Positions 8,703-16,507 of a DNA stretch of 51,331 nucleotides are shown in pieces. The DNA comes from Holophagaceae bacterium (GTDB lineage Bacteria > Acidobacteriota > Holophagae > Holophagales > Holophagaceae), in assembly GCA_025361205.1 (NCBI GenBank), contig JANYAS010000031.1:1-51331 (forward strand). Reading direction: 5' to 3'. The notes under the pieces are model-generated. The model was given only the letters and a program-made list of their open reading frames with translations. It searched no databases and had not been told where the DNA came from. The position numbers and the translations under genes are program-made. Every line of letters starts with the position of its first letter. Positions within the stretch are counted from its first letter, which is position 1.

Positions 8703-8761
8703 TCCCCGAGGAAGGAACGATGCTCCCACGGGAAGCGGATCTCGGGGAAGCGCTGTGGGAG
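8703..8761 (+). promoter_or_regulatory. candidate pseudoknot leader of queE
   Basis: Two pairings interleave as A-B-A'-B'. TCCCCGAG (8703-8710) pairs with CTCGGGGA (8741-8748), and CTCCCAC (8723-8729) pairs with GTGGGAG (8755-8761). This is H-type pseudoknot topology ending 25 bases before the queE start. A further mini-hairpin GCGA/TCGC (8769-8772 / 8778-8781) holds the purine-rich Shine-Dalgarno GAGGGG at its stem-loop. PreQ1 riboswitches are pseudoknots in queuosine genes, but the conserved bases of known preQ1 classes are not evident. Regulation is therefore a hypothesis. Confidence 0.35.
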
Positions 8762-8786
8762 AATCTGAGCGAGGGGTTCGCACACG

Positions 8787-9455
8787 ATGAAGTTCAAGGT
8801 CAACGAGGTGTTCCACAGCATCCAGGGAGAGGGCGCCCGCATCGGGCGGCCCTGCCTCTTCATCCGTTTGACGGGCTGCCCATTGCGGTGCATCTACTGC
8901 GACACCGAGTACGCCTTCTACCAGGGCGAGATGCGAGACCTGGACGATCTTCTAACCGAGACGCGCCAGCGCCTCGGCCCCCCGCGCCATGGCCCCAACG
9001 CCCCCTTTGTGGAACTCACGGGAGGTGAACCCATGGCACATACCAATGCGCCTGAGCTGCTGCGGGCCCTGCTGCACCTGGGCTATGAGGTGGCCCTGGA
9101 AACCGCTGGCAGCCACGACCTGGCGCAAGTGCCCCGTGAGGTGATCAAGATCGTGGACCGCAAGACGCCCGGCAGCGGTGAGGTCCACCGTTGGCTGGAT
9201 TCGAACCTGGATCACATGGTGCCGGGCCAGGACGAGCTGAAGTTCGTGCTCTGCGACCAGGCCGACTACACCTGGGCCAAGGCCTGGTCTGCCGAGCGGG
9301 CCATCTGGGACCGCCTGGAAGTGGTCTTCAGCCCTATCTGGGGCGGCCTGGATCCGGCCTGGCTCGCCGAGCAGGTCGTCGCCGACGGCCTGCCCGTGCG
9401 CGTGCAAGTGCAGCTGCACAAGGTCATTTGGGGGACGGAGCGGAAGGGGGTTTGA
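8787..9455 (+). CDS. queE: 7-carboxy-7-deazaguanine synthase (radical SAM)
   Basis: QueE rearranges 6-carboxy-tetrahydropterin to 7-carboxy-7-deazaguanine in the queuosine/7-deazaguanine pathway, using a [4Fe-4S] cluster and S-adenosylmethionine. The protein has 222 residues, near the normal size. It shows the N-terminal VNEVFHSIQGEG signature and the cluster-binding GCPLRCIYCD (C31, C35, C38, CxxxCxxC, the short-spaced form common in QueE). The SAM-binding ELTGGEP follows. ATG is the clear start. The other queuosine genes (queC, queD, queF) are not in the window. The 250-bp region upstream contains the nested palindrome and a possible pseudoknot leader. The gene converges with a DUF2911 gene across 3 bp. 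Confidence 0.93.
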   Translation: MKFKVNEVFHSIQGEGARIGRPCLFIRLTGCPLRCIYCDTEYAFYQGEMRDLDDLLTETRQRLGPPRHGPNAPFVELTGGEPMAHTNAPELLRALLHLGYEVALETAGSHDLAQVPREVIKIVDRKTPGSGEVHRWLDSNLDHMVPGQDELKFVLCDQADYTWAKAWSAERAIWDRLEVVFSPIWGGLDPAWLAEQVVADGLPVRVQVQLHKVIWGTERKGV

Positions 9456-9458
9456 ACC

Positions 9459-10328
9459 CTACTTCTGGGCCTTCCACACCGCCAATTCCTTCTCTAGGTT
9501 CTCGGTGTATTCCTTCGGCGCCTTGCCCTTGGAGAGGTCAATCGCCTTCTGCAGGTGGTCCAGGGCTTCGGGCATGCGCTTCGCGTCCCTGTAGATCCGG
9601 GCCGCAGTTTCATGGCTCCAGAAGCTTTCGCCGATCTTCAGGCTCTTCTCGATCCAGACCAGGGCCTTCTGGGGCTCGATGCCCTGCTCCTGGCAGTACT
9701 TTGCGGCCTGGTACCAGGGCACCATATCTTTGTCCGTCGCTTTCTTGAGGGTGTCCTCCAGGTGGGCCCAGTAGATGGCCTTGGTGTCGAACAGGATGGG
9801 GAAGGCCACGCGGAGTTTCTCCCAGCCCAGCTCGATGACGGCGCTGCCGGTATCCACCGGCGTCACGCGGTAGTCCAGGTACTCGAGGAAGAGCCCGCCC
9901 TGGGGCGTGGCCTCCCAGCGCAGCAGGTCATCCTCGGCCTTGTACTCGTAGGCGCCCCACTGCTTGGCCTTCTTGTTCAGGATGAGCGTCCAGTGCTTCT
10001 CGCCGGGGATGACGAAAAAGCCGTAGCTGCCGGCGGGCACGTCCTTGCCGGCCACCTTGGCGGCGTGGCTGAGGGTGATCACCGTGGCGCTGTTGGCGCC
10101 CGCCCGCCAGACCTGGCCGAAAGGCACCAACTCGCCCCAGATTTTCCTTCCCTTCACCGCGGGCCGCGAGAAGGCGATGTCGATCTTGCTGATGCCGATC
10201 TCCTGGGACAGCGTACTGGCGGGGCTCACGTGCAGGGCCGTCAGGCGCACAGGGGCAGGCTTTTCTTCGGCCACAAGGGGGGCGCCAAGGGCCGCGACGA
10301 GGAGGACGGGGAGGAGCAGGCTACGCAT
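9459..10328 (-). CDS. DUF2911 family exported protein
   Basis: A 289-residue protein with a typical signal peptide (MRSLLLPVLLVAALGAPLVA, cleavage probably just before EEKP), so it is periplasmic or outer-surface. The mature N-terminal half is a DUF2911 domain, recognised by ISKIDIAFSRPAVKGRKIWG, VPFGQVWRAGANSATVI and the GSYGFFVIPG segment. The C-terminal 90 residues are helical and TPR-like (KALVWIEKSLKIGESFWSHE, then EALDHLQKAIDLSKG). DUF2911 proteins are common in Bacteroidetes and Acidobacteria and have no established function. Its ATG lies inside the last codons of the upstream gene (8-bp overlap), so it is probably translationally coupled to that Gcr-family membrane protein. Confidence 0.85.
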   Translation of the reverse strand: MRSLLLPVLLVAALGAPLVAEEKPAPVRLTALHVSPASTLSQEIGISKIDIAFSRPAVKGRKIWGELVPFGQVWRAGANSATVITLSHAAKVAGKDVPAGSYGFFVIPGEKHWTLILNKKAKQWGAYEYKAEDDLLRWEATPQGGLFLEYLDYRVTPVDTGSAVIELGWEKLRVAFPILFDTKAIYWAHLEDTLKKATDKDMVPWYQAAKYCQEQGIEPQKALVWIEKSLKIGESFWSHETAARIYRDAKRMPEALDHLQKAIDLSKGKAPKEYTENLEKELAVWKAQK

Positions 10329-12261
10329 GGGGATCTCCGTTATGGGGGTGGTCGAGGGTATCAGCCTTCGGGGGCAGGATAAATCGTCCGGGCTGGCGAT
10401 TGAAGGTCTTCAGAATACTCCACCAGAGCAGGCGGCTGTTGCGGCCGCTGAAGCCGCGGGCGCGCAGGGCGGTCCAGAGGGCCAGCGCAAAGGAGACGGT
10501 GAAGTTCATGACGCCGATGAGGCCGATGCCCAGCAGGCCCCAGAGCACGTCGCCCCAAGGCAGGCCGCCCCAAGGCAGGCCGCCCTCGGCCCAGAGGCTG
10601 GCAGAAGCCAGGGCCATGGAGGCGGCCTGGAGCGTCACATGGCGAACTTCCAGGTGGATGCCCGCAAAGGCAAAGGCCATAGGCACGAAAATCAGCAGCC
10701 CACCCAGGGCTAGGTAACCCACGAACCCCGAAATGTGGCGATGGACGAAGCGACCCAGCAGATCCGCACGATGGGCGCCGAACAGGGACTGGAGCCGGTA
10801 GTTCTGGGCAAGGGCTTCTGGCAGCTGCCGGTAGGCGCTCCAGTTGGCGGCCCATCCTGCGGCCAGGCTCGACAGCCACAGCAGCACGCCGGTGACTGCC
10901 GCGAAGACGAGTGTCCAGCCACTGAAGGGGAGGTTGCTGCGGAGGCTATGTAGGGCGGTCTCGGGACCGAAAGGGCCATGCCCGGTCCGCCAGATCCAAA
11001 GGGCCGCAACCGCGAGCCCCGTGGGAATGGCTGCCAGCACGTTGCCCAGGGTGGCGATGACCTGGGTGCTCGTGATGGCGGCCACCAGCTTGATTTCGCG
11101 GCCCTGGCCCTCGCCGGCCTCCAGGGCCCGGGCCAGCGCCGCAGCGGTCATGGCGGGCTGCTTAGAGGCCAGGCTGAATCCCAGCAGCTGCATGAGGAAG
11201 AAACTCAGGGTGTAGTTCAACGTCAGGGAACAACCCATCAGGAGGGGCGCCAGCGGCAGGGCCATGAGTCCGTACTTGAGGAGGGCTGTCCCCACGGTGA
11301 GCACACCACCGCCCGCCGCCGACCAGGCCATGGACCACCATTCATGCCGATCCCGGGCGATGTAGTGCTCGCCGGTGTCGCCGGTGTGTTCGACCATCTT
11401 CCGGGTGAGGCGCTTCACCGTGGTGCGGAGCAAAACCCGCAGACCGTGCTGCTCGGCACTGCCGCGCACCAGCTCGGAGGCAAAGGCTACACCATCGCCT
11501 TCACCCGCGGCGAATCGCAGCAGCTGATCAATGCGACCGAGCTGGGCCTCCAGCAGTTCGAGACGGAACACCAAGTCAGTGCTGACCCCCCGGGCCTCCA
11601 GGCTCTCGTGAACCCGCTCCAGCACCGTAGAACAAGCTTTCCTGCAGTTTTCCCATGCGGTGCGGGCCACCGGGTCCCGAAGCCGCTCACTGCATTCCTG
11701 CACCGTTCTGGACAGGTGGAAGTAAGGCGAGTCGGCGTCCCCGCCCTCGGGATCCTGGGCTAGGAGGTCCCGTGACAGGCCCACGGCGGTAGCCCGGTGG
11801 GCCAGTAGCTGGGCGGCGTGAATCCAGATCTCGTGGGGCGGGGTCAAGAGGCGCCCCCAGAGAGCCTGGAGGTTGCCGGGAAGCCTTTCGATCCAGTCCG
11901 CATCCGCCTGGGTGAGGTTCAGGCGGTCGAGCAGCGCATAGAGATCACCCTCGGAGTCGAGGCGGGGGATGATCTGGTCCACCACCCGCAGGAAGCCCTC
12001 CCCCAGCAGGGTCGTGCGGTCTGGAAGCCCCGTTTCCGCCAGGAGGCGGATGGCCGAGGTATGGTTCCAGGCCTCGGCCAGGGCGTCCGTGAGGCCTCGC
12101 TCCGCCAGGGCCTCGTGAAGCCTCCGCAGGCGGGTGGTGCGTCGGGGTTCACCATCCAGAGAATCCTTGGGCGAGGCTTCCAGCAGCCAGCGCAGCAGGG
12201 ATTCCAGCCTGGGCGGGCCACCGATAAGCAATTCGTCCAGCCTCGGGTCGTTCAATGACAT
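10321..12261 (-). CDS. Gcr / 'SpecificRecomb' family membrane protein
   Basis: A 646-residue protein matching the family annotated as site-specific recombinase Gcr (PF10136-type). It has a long soluble helical N-terminus (to about residue 300). The C-terminal half has roughly eight hydrophobic segments, including the typical LKYGLMALPLAPLLMGCSL, NYTLSFFLMQLLGFSLASKQ and AAGWAANWSAYRQLP. Despite the family name, no tyrosine- or serine-recombinase catalytic motif is visible and the protein is clearly membrane-bound. A DNA recombination role should not be assumed; that doubt is inference from topology. An in-frame 15-bp tandem duplication gives GLPWGGLPWG. The stop overlaps the DUF2911 start, forming a two-gene operon. 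Confidence 0.8.
   Translation of the reverse strand: MSLNDPRLDELLIGGPPRLESLLRWLLEASPKDSLDGEPRRTTRLRRLHEALAERGLTDALAEAWNHTSAIRLLAETGLPDRTTLLGEGFLRVVDQIIPRLDSEGDLYALLDRLNLTQADADWIERLPGNLQALWGRLLTPPHEIWIHAAQLLAHRATAVGLSRDLLAQDPEGGDADSPYFHLSRTVQECSERLRDPVARTAWENCRKACSTVLERVHESLEARGVSTDLVFRLELLEAQLGRIDQLLRFAAGEGDGVAFASELVRGSAEQHGLRVLLRTTVKRLTRKMVEHTGDTGEHYIARDRHEWWSMAWSAAGGGVLTVGTALLKYGLMALPLAPLLMGCSLTLNYTLSFFLMQLLGFSLASKQPAMTAAALARALEAGEGQGREIKLVAAITSTQVIATLGNVLAAIPTGLAVAALWIWRTGHGPFGPETALHSLRSNLPFSGWTLVFAAVTGVLLWLSSLAAGWAANWSAYRQLPEALAQNYRLQSLFGAHRADLLGRFVHRHISGFVGYLALGGLLIFVPMAFAFAGIHLEVRHVTLQAASMALASASLWAEGGLPWGGLPWGDVLWGLLGIGLIGVMNFTVSFALALWTALRARGFSGRNSRLLWWSILKTFNRQPGRFILPPKADTLDHPHNGDPHA
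10552..10581 (-). repeat. 15-bp tandem duplication inside the Gcr-family gene
   Basis: GCCCCAAGGCAGGCC occurs twice head to tail on the plus strand. It keeps frame and duplicates five residues (GLPWG) in a loop between membrane helices. It is a likely replication-slippage site that could vary between strains. Confidence 0.8.
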
Positions 12262-12298
12262 CGGGACTCCGAAAGGGAACCCCTAGGGTGTCACAGGC

Positions 12299-12480
12299 CT
12301 AGAGATCGGCCCTCGATCGAAGGGCGGTGCTGCGGGTAGTCCGATTGAGGAAGCGCTGCACAGCGGCCGGGTCCAGGGTGGCTGGGGTGCCCGACCAGGC
12401 CTGGGAGGGTCGCCACTGCCCAGCGATCGGACCGTGTAGCGGGCGCCTTCCGGATGCGGGGCGAGGGTTTCGATGGTCAT
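12299..12480 (-). pseudogene. small ORF of about 60 codons with an internal frameshift
   Basis: The ATG at 12480 has a strong Shine-Dalgarno (GGGAGGTACGAC then ATG). The first 20 codons (MTIETLAPHPEGARYTVRSL) have high GC3 and natural composition. From about 12417 the same frame becomes Pro/Ser/Arg-rich. In the -1 frame a plausible continuation (GQWRPSQAWSGTPATLDPAA and on to RSTALRSRADL) runs to TAG at 12299. The 182-bp length is one base short of a whole number of codons. Either a base is missing, or the gene is decayed, or a frameshift is used. No family is recognised. It lies upstream of the Gcr-family gene on the same strand, separated by about 37 bp. Confidence 0.4.
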
Positions 12481-12620
12481 GTCGTACCTCCCTGGGTTCG
12501 CATCCAGGTTCGGCCACGGCCATGACGGTGGCATGTCGGCGCTGCCAACTTCACGGGAAAAAGGTGAAACCAAGCGGTGACGGGCACCCGCGAAGCTGGG
12601 AGGGAAAGTCTCGGATCTAA

Positions 12621-12651
12621 ATGTGACGGCGGCGTGTCGGCTCAGTCACAT
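12621..12651 (-). terminator. hairpin downstream of the Pit transporter gene
   Basis: A 7-bp inverted repeat (ATGTGAC / GTCACAT) with a 17-base GC-rich loop starts about 16 bp after the transporter stop codon. It has no T tract. It may be a 3'-end structure; support is weak. The rest of 12481-12666 shows no gene. Confidence 0.3.
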
Positions 12652-12666
12652 CTTGGGAACAAATCG

Positions 12667-13683
12667 TCAGAAGAAGGGGGCGACCAGTTTGAGGAATCCC
12701 GCCGCCAGCAAGGCGCTGATGGGGATGGTCAGAATCCAGGCCACGACGATGTTTCCGGCCACGCCCCAGCGCACGGCACTGGCGTTCATGGAGGTGCCCA
12801 CGCCCATGATGGCGCCCGTGATGCTGTGTGTGGTGCTGACGGGGATGCCGTAGTGTGCGGTGGTGAACAGCACTGCGGCTGCGGCCGTTTCGGCGGCGAA
12901 ACCGTGGATGGGCCGCAGCTTGACGATCTTGGATCCCATGGTCTTGATGATCTTCCAACCACCCGTGGCGGTGCCCACAGCCATCATGGTGGCGCTGCCG
13001 ATCTTCACCCAAAGGGGGACGATGACATGTGCTTTGGCATCCAGGGGCAGATGGAACTTATAGGCGATGAGTGCCAGACAGATAACTCCCATGGCCTTTT
13101 GCGCGTCATTCTGGCCGTGGGTGAAGGACATGGCGGCGGCACTGACGAGCTGAGCCTTTCGGAACACCACGTTCACCTTGTGTCCCGGGAAGTGTCGCAC
13201 AATCCACAGGATGGCCAGGATGAGGGCCATGCCCACGAAGAAACCCAGGGCGGGCGAGATGATGATGAAAGCCCCGATCTCCTTGAGCTTGTTCATGTGC
13301 AGGGCGCCGAAACCGGCGTGGGCCACCACGGCTCCGGTGAGTCCACCCAGCAGCGTGTGACTGGTGCTGGAAGGGATACCGAACCACCAGGTGAGCAGAT
13401 CCCAGGTGATGGCGGCCAGAAGGGCCGCCGCAATGACAGCGGGGACGATGTGTTGGCTGTCGGCCAAGCCCTTAGCGATGGTGGTGGCCACGGAGGTTCC
13501 GGCGAGGGCTCCGGCGAAGTTCAAGACCGCTGACATCACCAGCGCGTACTTGGCGGGCAGCACGCCTGTGCTGACCACAGTGGCAATGGAGTTGGCGGTG
13601 TCGTGGAAGCCGTTGATGTAATCGATGCCCCAGGACAGCAGAATGAGAACCGCCAGGGAAGGGATGAGGAACGCTTCGATCAT
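12667..13683 (-). CDS. pit: low-affinity inorganic phosphate transporter (Pit family)
   Basis: An integral membrane protein of 338 residues with about ten hydrophobic helices that imports metal-phosphate by proton or cation symport. The duplicated Pit signature is clear: GFHDTANSIATVVSTGVLPA in the N-terminal half and FTHGQNDAQKAMGVICLAL in the C-terminal half. The conserved GIPSSTSHTLLGG and GIPVSTTHSITGA loops are also present. The length fits the short bacterial Pit group. It follows the DUF47 gene by 7 bp on the same strand, the usual pairing in which the PhoU-like protein regulates the transporter. Its position beside phoR and the pst operon makes this a phosphate island. Confidence 0.93.
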   Translation of the reverse strand: MIEAFLIPSLAVLILLSWGIDYINGFHDTANSIATVVSTGVLPAKYALVMSAVLNFAGALAGTSVATTIAKGLADSQHIVPAVIAAALLAAITWDLLTWWFGIPSSTSHTLLGGLTGAVVAHAGFGALHMNKLKEIGAFIIISPALGFFVGMALILAILWIVRHFPGHKVNVVFRKAQLVSAAAMSFTHGQNDAQKAMGVICLALIAYKFHLPLDAKAHVIVPLWVKIGSATMMAVGTATGGWKIIKTMGSKIVKLRPIHGFAAETAAAAVLFTTAHYGIPVSTTHSITGAIMGVGTSMNASAVRWGVAGNIVVAWILTIPISALLAAGFLKLVAPFF

Positions 13684-13690
13684 GGAAGGC

Positions 13691-14338
13691 TCAAGCGTTC
13701 TTCATGACAGTGGAACCGACGACCTTTGCCACCAGCTCGATCTTGTCCGTCGCATCCTCGATCCGGTTGAGCAGTTCCTTCCACTTGATCAGCTCGATGG
13801 GATCCTTGGGATCCTCGAAGATCTGGGCCAGGGCCGCGTGGTAGATGGAATCCGCCTTGTTCTCCAGGGTGTGCACCCGCCGAATGCGGTCCCGGATCTC
13901 CTTCTGGTTGGACATGTTCCGCAAGGACCGGATGAGGTGAAGGATCTCTCCGGAACCCTCGACAATGATCGAGCTGATTTCCATGACGGCGGGTAACACG
14001 TGCCCGATGCGATAGAGAATGAGGCGATCACAAACCGAATTAATCGAGTCCACCACGTCATCAAGGGCGTGGGCCAGCTGCATGATGTCTTCGCGATCGA
14101 TGGGCGTGACGAAGGTCTGGTTCAGGCGGTCCATGATCTCGCGGGTGTAGTCGTCGCCGATGTGTTCCAGATCCTTCATCTGCCGCCGAAGCTCTGCGAA
14201 ACGGGTTGGATCCCCGGTCCGGATTTCTCGATCAAAGAGCTGAGCGGCCTGGTAGGCGTTGCCGGCTGCGGACTCCAACAGGTCGAAGAAGACCATCTCC
14301 CGGGGTTTCAGCCAGCGCATCAGGGCATTCATGGACAT
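13691..14338 (-). CDS. DUF47 / PhoU-like Pit accessory protein
   Basis: A soluble all-helical protein of 215 residues of the TIGR00153/DUF47 family, related to PhoU. Diagnostic segments are LEHIGDDYTREIMDRLNQTF, TPIDREDIMQLAHALDDVVD and LENKADSIYHAALAQIFED. Acidic and His residues in such helices bind metal clusters in PhoU relatives. Family members partner with Pit transporters, and the adjacent pit gene fits that. A second ATG six bases downstream is an alternative start. It is divergent from phoR across 113 bp, a region that probably holds promoters for both; no clear Pho box was found there. Confidence 0.88.
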   Translation of the reverse strand: MSMNALMRWLKPREMVFFDLLESAAGNAYQAAQLFDREIRTGDPTRFAELRRQMKDLEHIGDDYTREIMDRLNQTFVTPIDREDIMQLAHALDDVVDSINSVCDRLILYRIGHVLPAVMEISSIIVEGSGEILHLIRSLRNMSNQKEIRDRIRRVHTLENKADSIYHAALAQIFEDPKDPIELIKWKELLNRIEDATDKIELVAKVVGSTVMKNA

Positions 14339-14451
14339 TGGAATCTCCCGCGATCAACCTTCAACTGTACTGGGTCCAAGCGGGTAATCGGAACGTAAAT
14401 TCCTGACTGCGAGGTGGGTGGAGGGGCCCAGGCGGTGTATGGTCGAAAGGC

Positions 14452-15819
14452 ATGGATCAGCCGGAACCGCAGCAGGGTGAGGGATCAGCGCTGCCGGATT
14501 TCCTGGGCCGTGCGCTGATCTGCCTTGCCTCCATGCTTTTCCTCGGCTTCGGGCTGGGCATGAGCATCCACAAGGGAGCTTCCTTCCTGTGGACGCTGGG
14601 CCTGCTGGCTACCCTCGCCTTGGTCCTCATCCTCATGGCCCGCTGGCAGGTGCGCTTCCTGGCCGAACCGCTGGAGCAGCTGCTCGGGGGCACCCGCCCA
14701 CGGGCCCTCGAGGACCTTCCCCGGGCCTGGTCCGCGCTGGAACAGGAGAATCTCGATCTGAAGGAAAAGGCAGCCCGGGAGGATCGTCTGCTGCCGGGCA
14801 TCATGGCCCGCCTTGAGGAAGGGGTTTTGCTGTTTGGTGCCGGGGGTGGGTTGGAGCAGTTCAACCCGGCGGCCCAGCGTCATCTGGGGCTGGGTGCGCC
14901 CCTGGCCAAGGGGATGTCAGTGGGCGAGGTCTTCCGGGACCCCGACAGTCCCGGTGCCGTCCAGAAGGCCTACCAGGGCCTGGGTGCCGAGTGGCGGTTG
15001 GCGCGGGCGGCCCGAACCCTCCGGGTGCGCGCCATTCCCTTTGCGCCCCTGGGCTCCGTGGCTGGCGTCCTGCTCACCCTGGACGACGTCACCAGCCAGG
15101 AAGCCCTGGAGACCACCCGCCAGAAGTTCATCTCGAACGTGAGTCATGAACTCAAGACCCCGGTGACGGCCATCCGTATCGCTGCCGAGAACCTTCAGGA
15201 GGAGGAGCTGTCGAACACGGCCCGGGAGAGCGCCCAGTCCCTCCTCCGCTCGGTGGACCGGTTGGCGCTGCTGCTCGGTGACCTGTCCGAGCTGAGCCGT
15301 ATCGAAAGCGGGGCCCTGCGGTTGGCGCCAGAGAGCCTGGACCTGGCTGTCTATCTGGACACCCTCGTGCGGGACCTGCGGGAACAGCACGCCGGCAAGG
15401 GCGTGACCGTGGAGATGCAGCTGTCGGCCCCGGTCGGGACCCGGATCCTGGCGGATCCCCTTCGGCTCCACCAGGTTATCGAGAACCTCGTCTCGAACGC
15501 CATGAAATTCAGTCCGCCGGGCGGGCAGGTGGCCTTGTCTGTCTTTGTTACGGCCCAGGGGCAGACCTGGGAGGTGCGGGATCAGGGGCCGGGCATTCCG
15601 GAGACAGAGCAGGGGCGAATCTTCGAGCGGTTCTACCGGTCCCAGGCTGCCAAGGCGATGCCGGGCACGGGCCTGGGTCTGGCCATCGTGAAGCACCTCT
15701 GTCGGTTGATGGGGGGCGAAGTGACGGTGGAAAGCAGATCAGGGGAAGGGGCCACCTTCCGGGTGATGCTGCCGAACCAACCGGACCCTCAGGATTCGGC
15801 AGGTCCACCCAGCCGGTAG
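14452..15819 (+). CDS. phoR: phosphate-regulon-type sensor histidine kinase
   Basis: A PhoR-type kinase of 455 residues. It has two N-terminal membrane helices (about 19-36 and 45-63) with almost no periplasmic loop, a linker, and a PAS-like domain (about 113-215). The HisKA domain has the phosphoacceptor H232 in SNVSHELKTPVTAIR, and an HATPase domain follows (ENLVSNAMKF, DQGPGIP, GTGLGLAIVKHL). The short extracytoplasmic loop is typical of PhoR, which senses phosphate through the Pst transporter and PhoU rather than directly. It would phosphorylate PhoB. Unusually, it is on the opposite strand to phoB, and their coding ends overlap by 31 bp. The identification rests on architecture plus the adjoining pst-phoU-phoB operon. 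Confidence 0.88.
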   Translation: MDQPEPQQGEGSALPDFLGRALICLASMLFLGFGLGMSIHKGASFLWTLGLLATLALVLILMARWQVRFLAEPLEQLLGGTRPRALEDLPRAWSALEQENLDLKEKAAREDRLLPGIMARLEEGVLLFGAGGGLEQFNPAAQRHLGLGAPLAKGMSVGEVFRDPDSPGAVQKAYQGLGAEWRLARAARTLRVRAIPFAPLGSVAGVLLTLDDVTSQEALETTRQKFISNVSHELKTPVTAIRIAAENLQEEELSNTARESAQSLLRSVDRLALLLGDLSELSRIESGALRLAPESLDLAVYLDTLVRDLREQHAGKGVTVEMQLSAPVGTRILADPLRLHQVIENLVSNAMKFSPPGGQVALSVFVTAQGQTWEVRDQGPGIPETEQGRIFERFYRSQAAKAMPGTGLGLAIVKHLCRLMGGEVTVESRSGEGATFRVMLPNQPDPQDSAGPPSR

Positions 15820-16493
15820 CCCACGCCCACCACGGTCTCGATGAGATCGGCCGCCGACTCGCCGATCTTGGCTCGGACGCGGCGCACATGGGCGTCGATG
15901 GTGCGGCTCTCGCCCAGGTAATCCAGTCCCCACACCTGCTGAAGGATCTTCTCTCGCGTGAGCACGCGCCGGGGATTGGTGAGGAAATAGGCCAGCAGCT
16001 CGAACTCCCGGCGGGTCAGCTCCACAAGCTGTCCATCCACCCGGACAGTGTGCATGTCCTGGTCCACGCTGATGGGACCATAGGCCAGCAGGATGGGGCG
16101 TAACGCCACCGCGGAGGGGTTCGCCCGGCGGAGGATCGCCCTGAGTCGGGCCGCCAGTTCCCGGGCGGAGAAGGGCTTGGAAATGTAGTCGTCCGCGCCG
16201 AGTTCAAGGCCCAGGACGCGGTCGATCTCGTCGCTGCGGGCAGTGACGAGGAGCACCGGAAGTCCGTTGAGCGTCGCATGGGCGCGGATGGCGCGAAGAA
16301 CATCGAGGCCGTCCATATCGGGGAGGCTGAGGTCCAGCAGGGCCGCGTCCAGCTTGGGAGTGGGCGCATTCAGGGCCTGAAGGGCTTCATGGCCCGTGCC
16401 GACGGGAACAAGGCTGAAGCCTTCCCGCCGGAGGTGCTGTTCCAGCCCCAGGCGGATCTCAGTGTCATCTTCGAGCAGGAGGATGCGTGGCAT
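15789..16493 (-). CDS. phoB: phosphate-regulon-type response regulator (OmpR/PhoB family)
   Basis: A 234-residue transcription factor. The receiver domain has the acidic pocket LLLEDD, phosphoacceptor D54 in LLDLSLPDMDG, and the Lys of YISKPFSARE. The winged-helix DNA-binding domain has ELTRREFELLAYFLTNPRRV, the REKILQQVWG helix and a TIDAHVRRVRAKIGE recognition region. Start is the ATG of MPRILLLEDD; further upstream the frame runs into phoU and is not coding. It lies 14 bp after phoU on the same strand as the whole pst operon, so it is probably co-transcribed with its own targets and positively autoregulated. Its 3' end overlaps that of phoR on the other strand. Confidence 0.9.
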   Translation of the reverse strand: MPRILLLEDDTEIRLGLEQHLRREGFSLVPVGTGHEALQALNAPTPKLDAALLDLSLPDMDGLDVLRAIRAHATLNGLPVLLVTARSDEIDRVLGLELGADDYISKPFSARELAARLRAILRRANPSAVALRPILLAYGPISVDQDMHTVRVDGQLVELTRREFELLAYFLTNPRRVLTREKILQQVWGLDYLGESRTIDAHVRRVRAKIGESAADLIETVVGVGYRLGGPAES

Positions 16494-16507
16494 GTGACCC
16501 TTCCTCC

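Noticed and set aside
8703..8786. Known preQ1-I riboswitch
   Set aside because: The conserved short stem-loop with an A-rich tail is not present. Only the pseudoknot topology is shared.
10321..12261. Mobile element based on the name 'site-specific recombinase'
   Set aside because: No recombinase catalytic motif, no terminal repeats and no cargo; the protein is a membrane protein.
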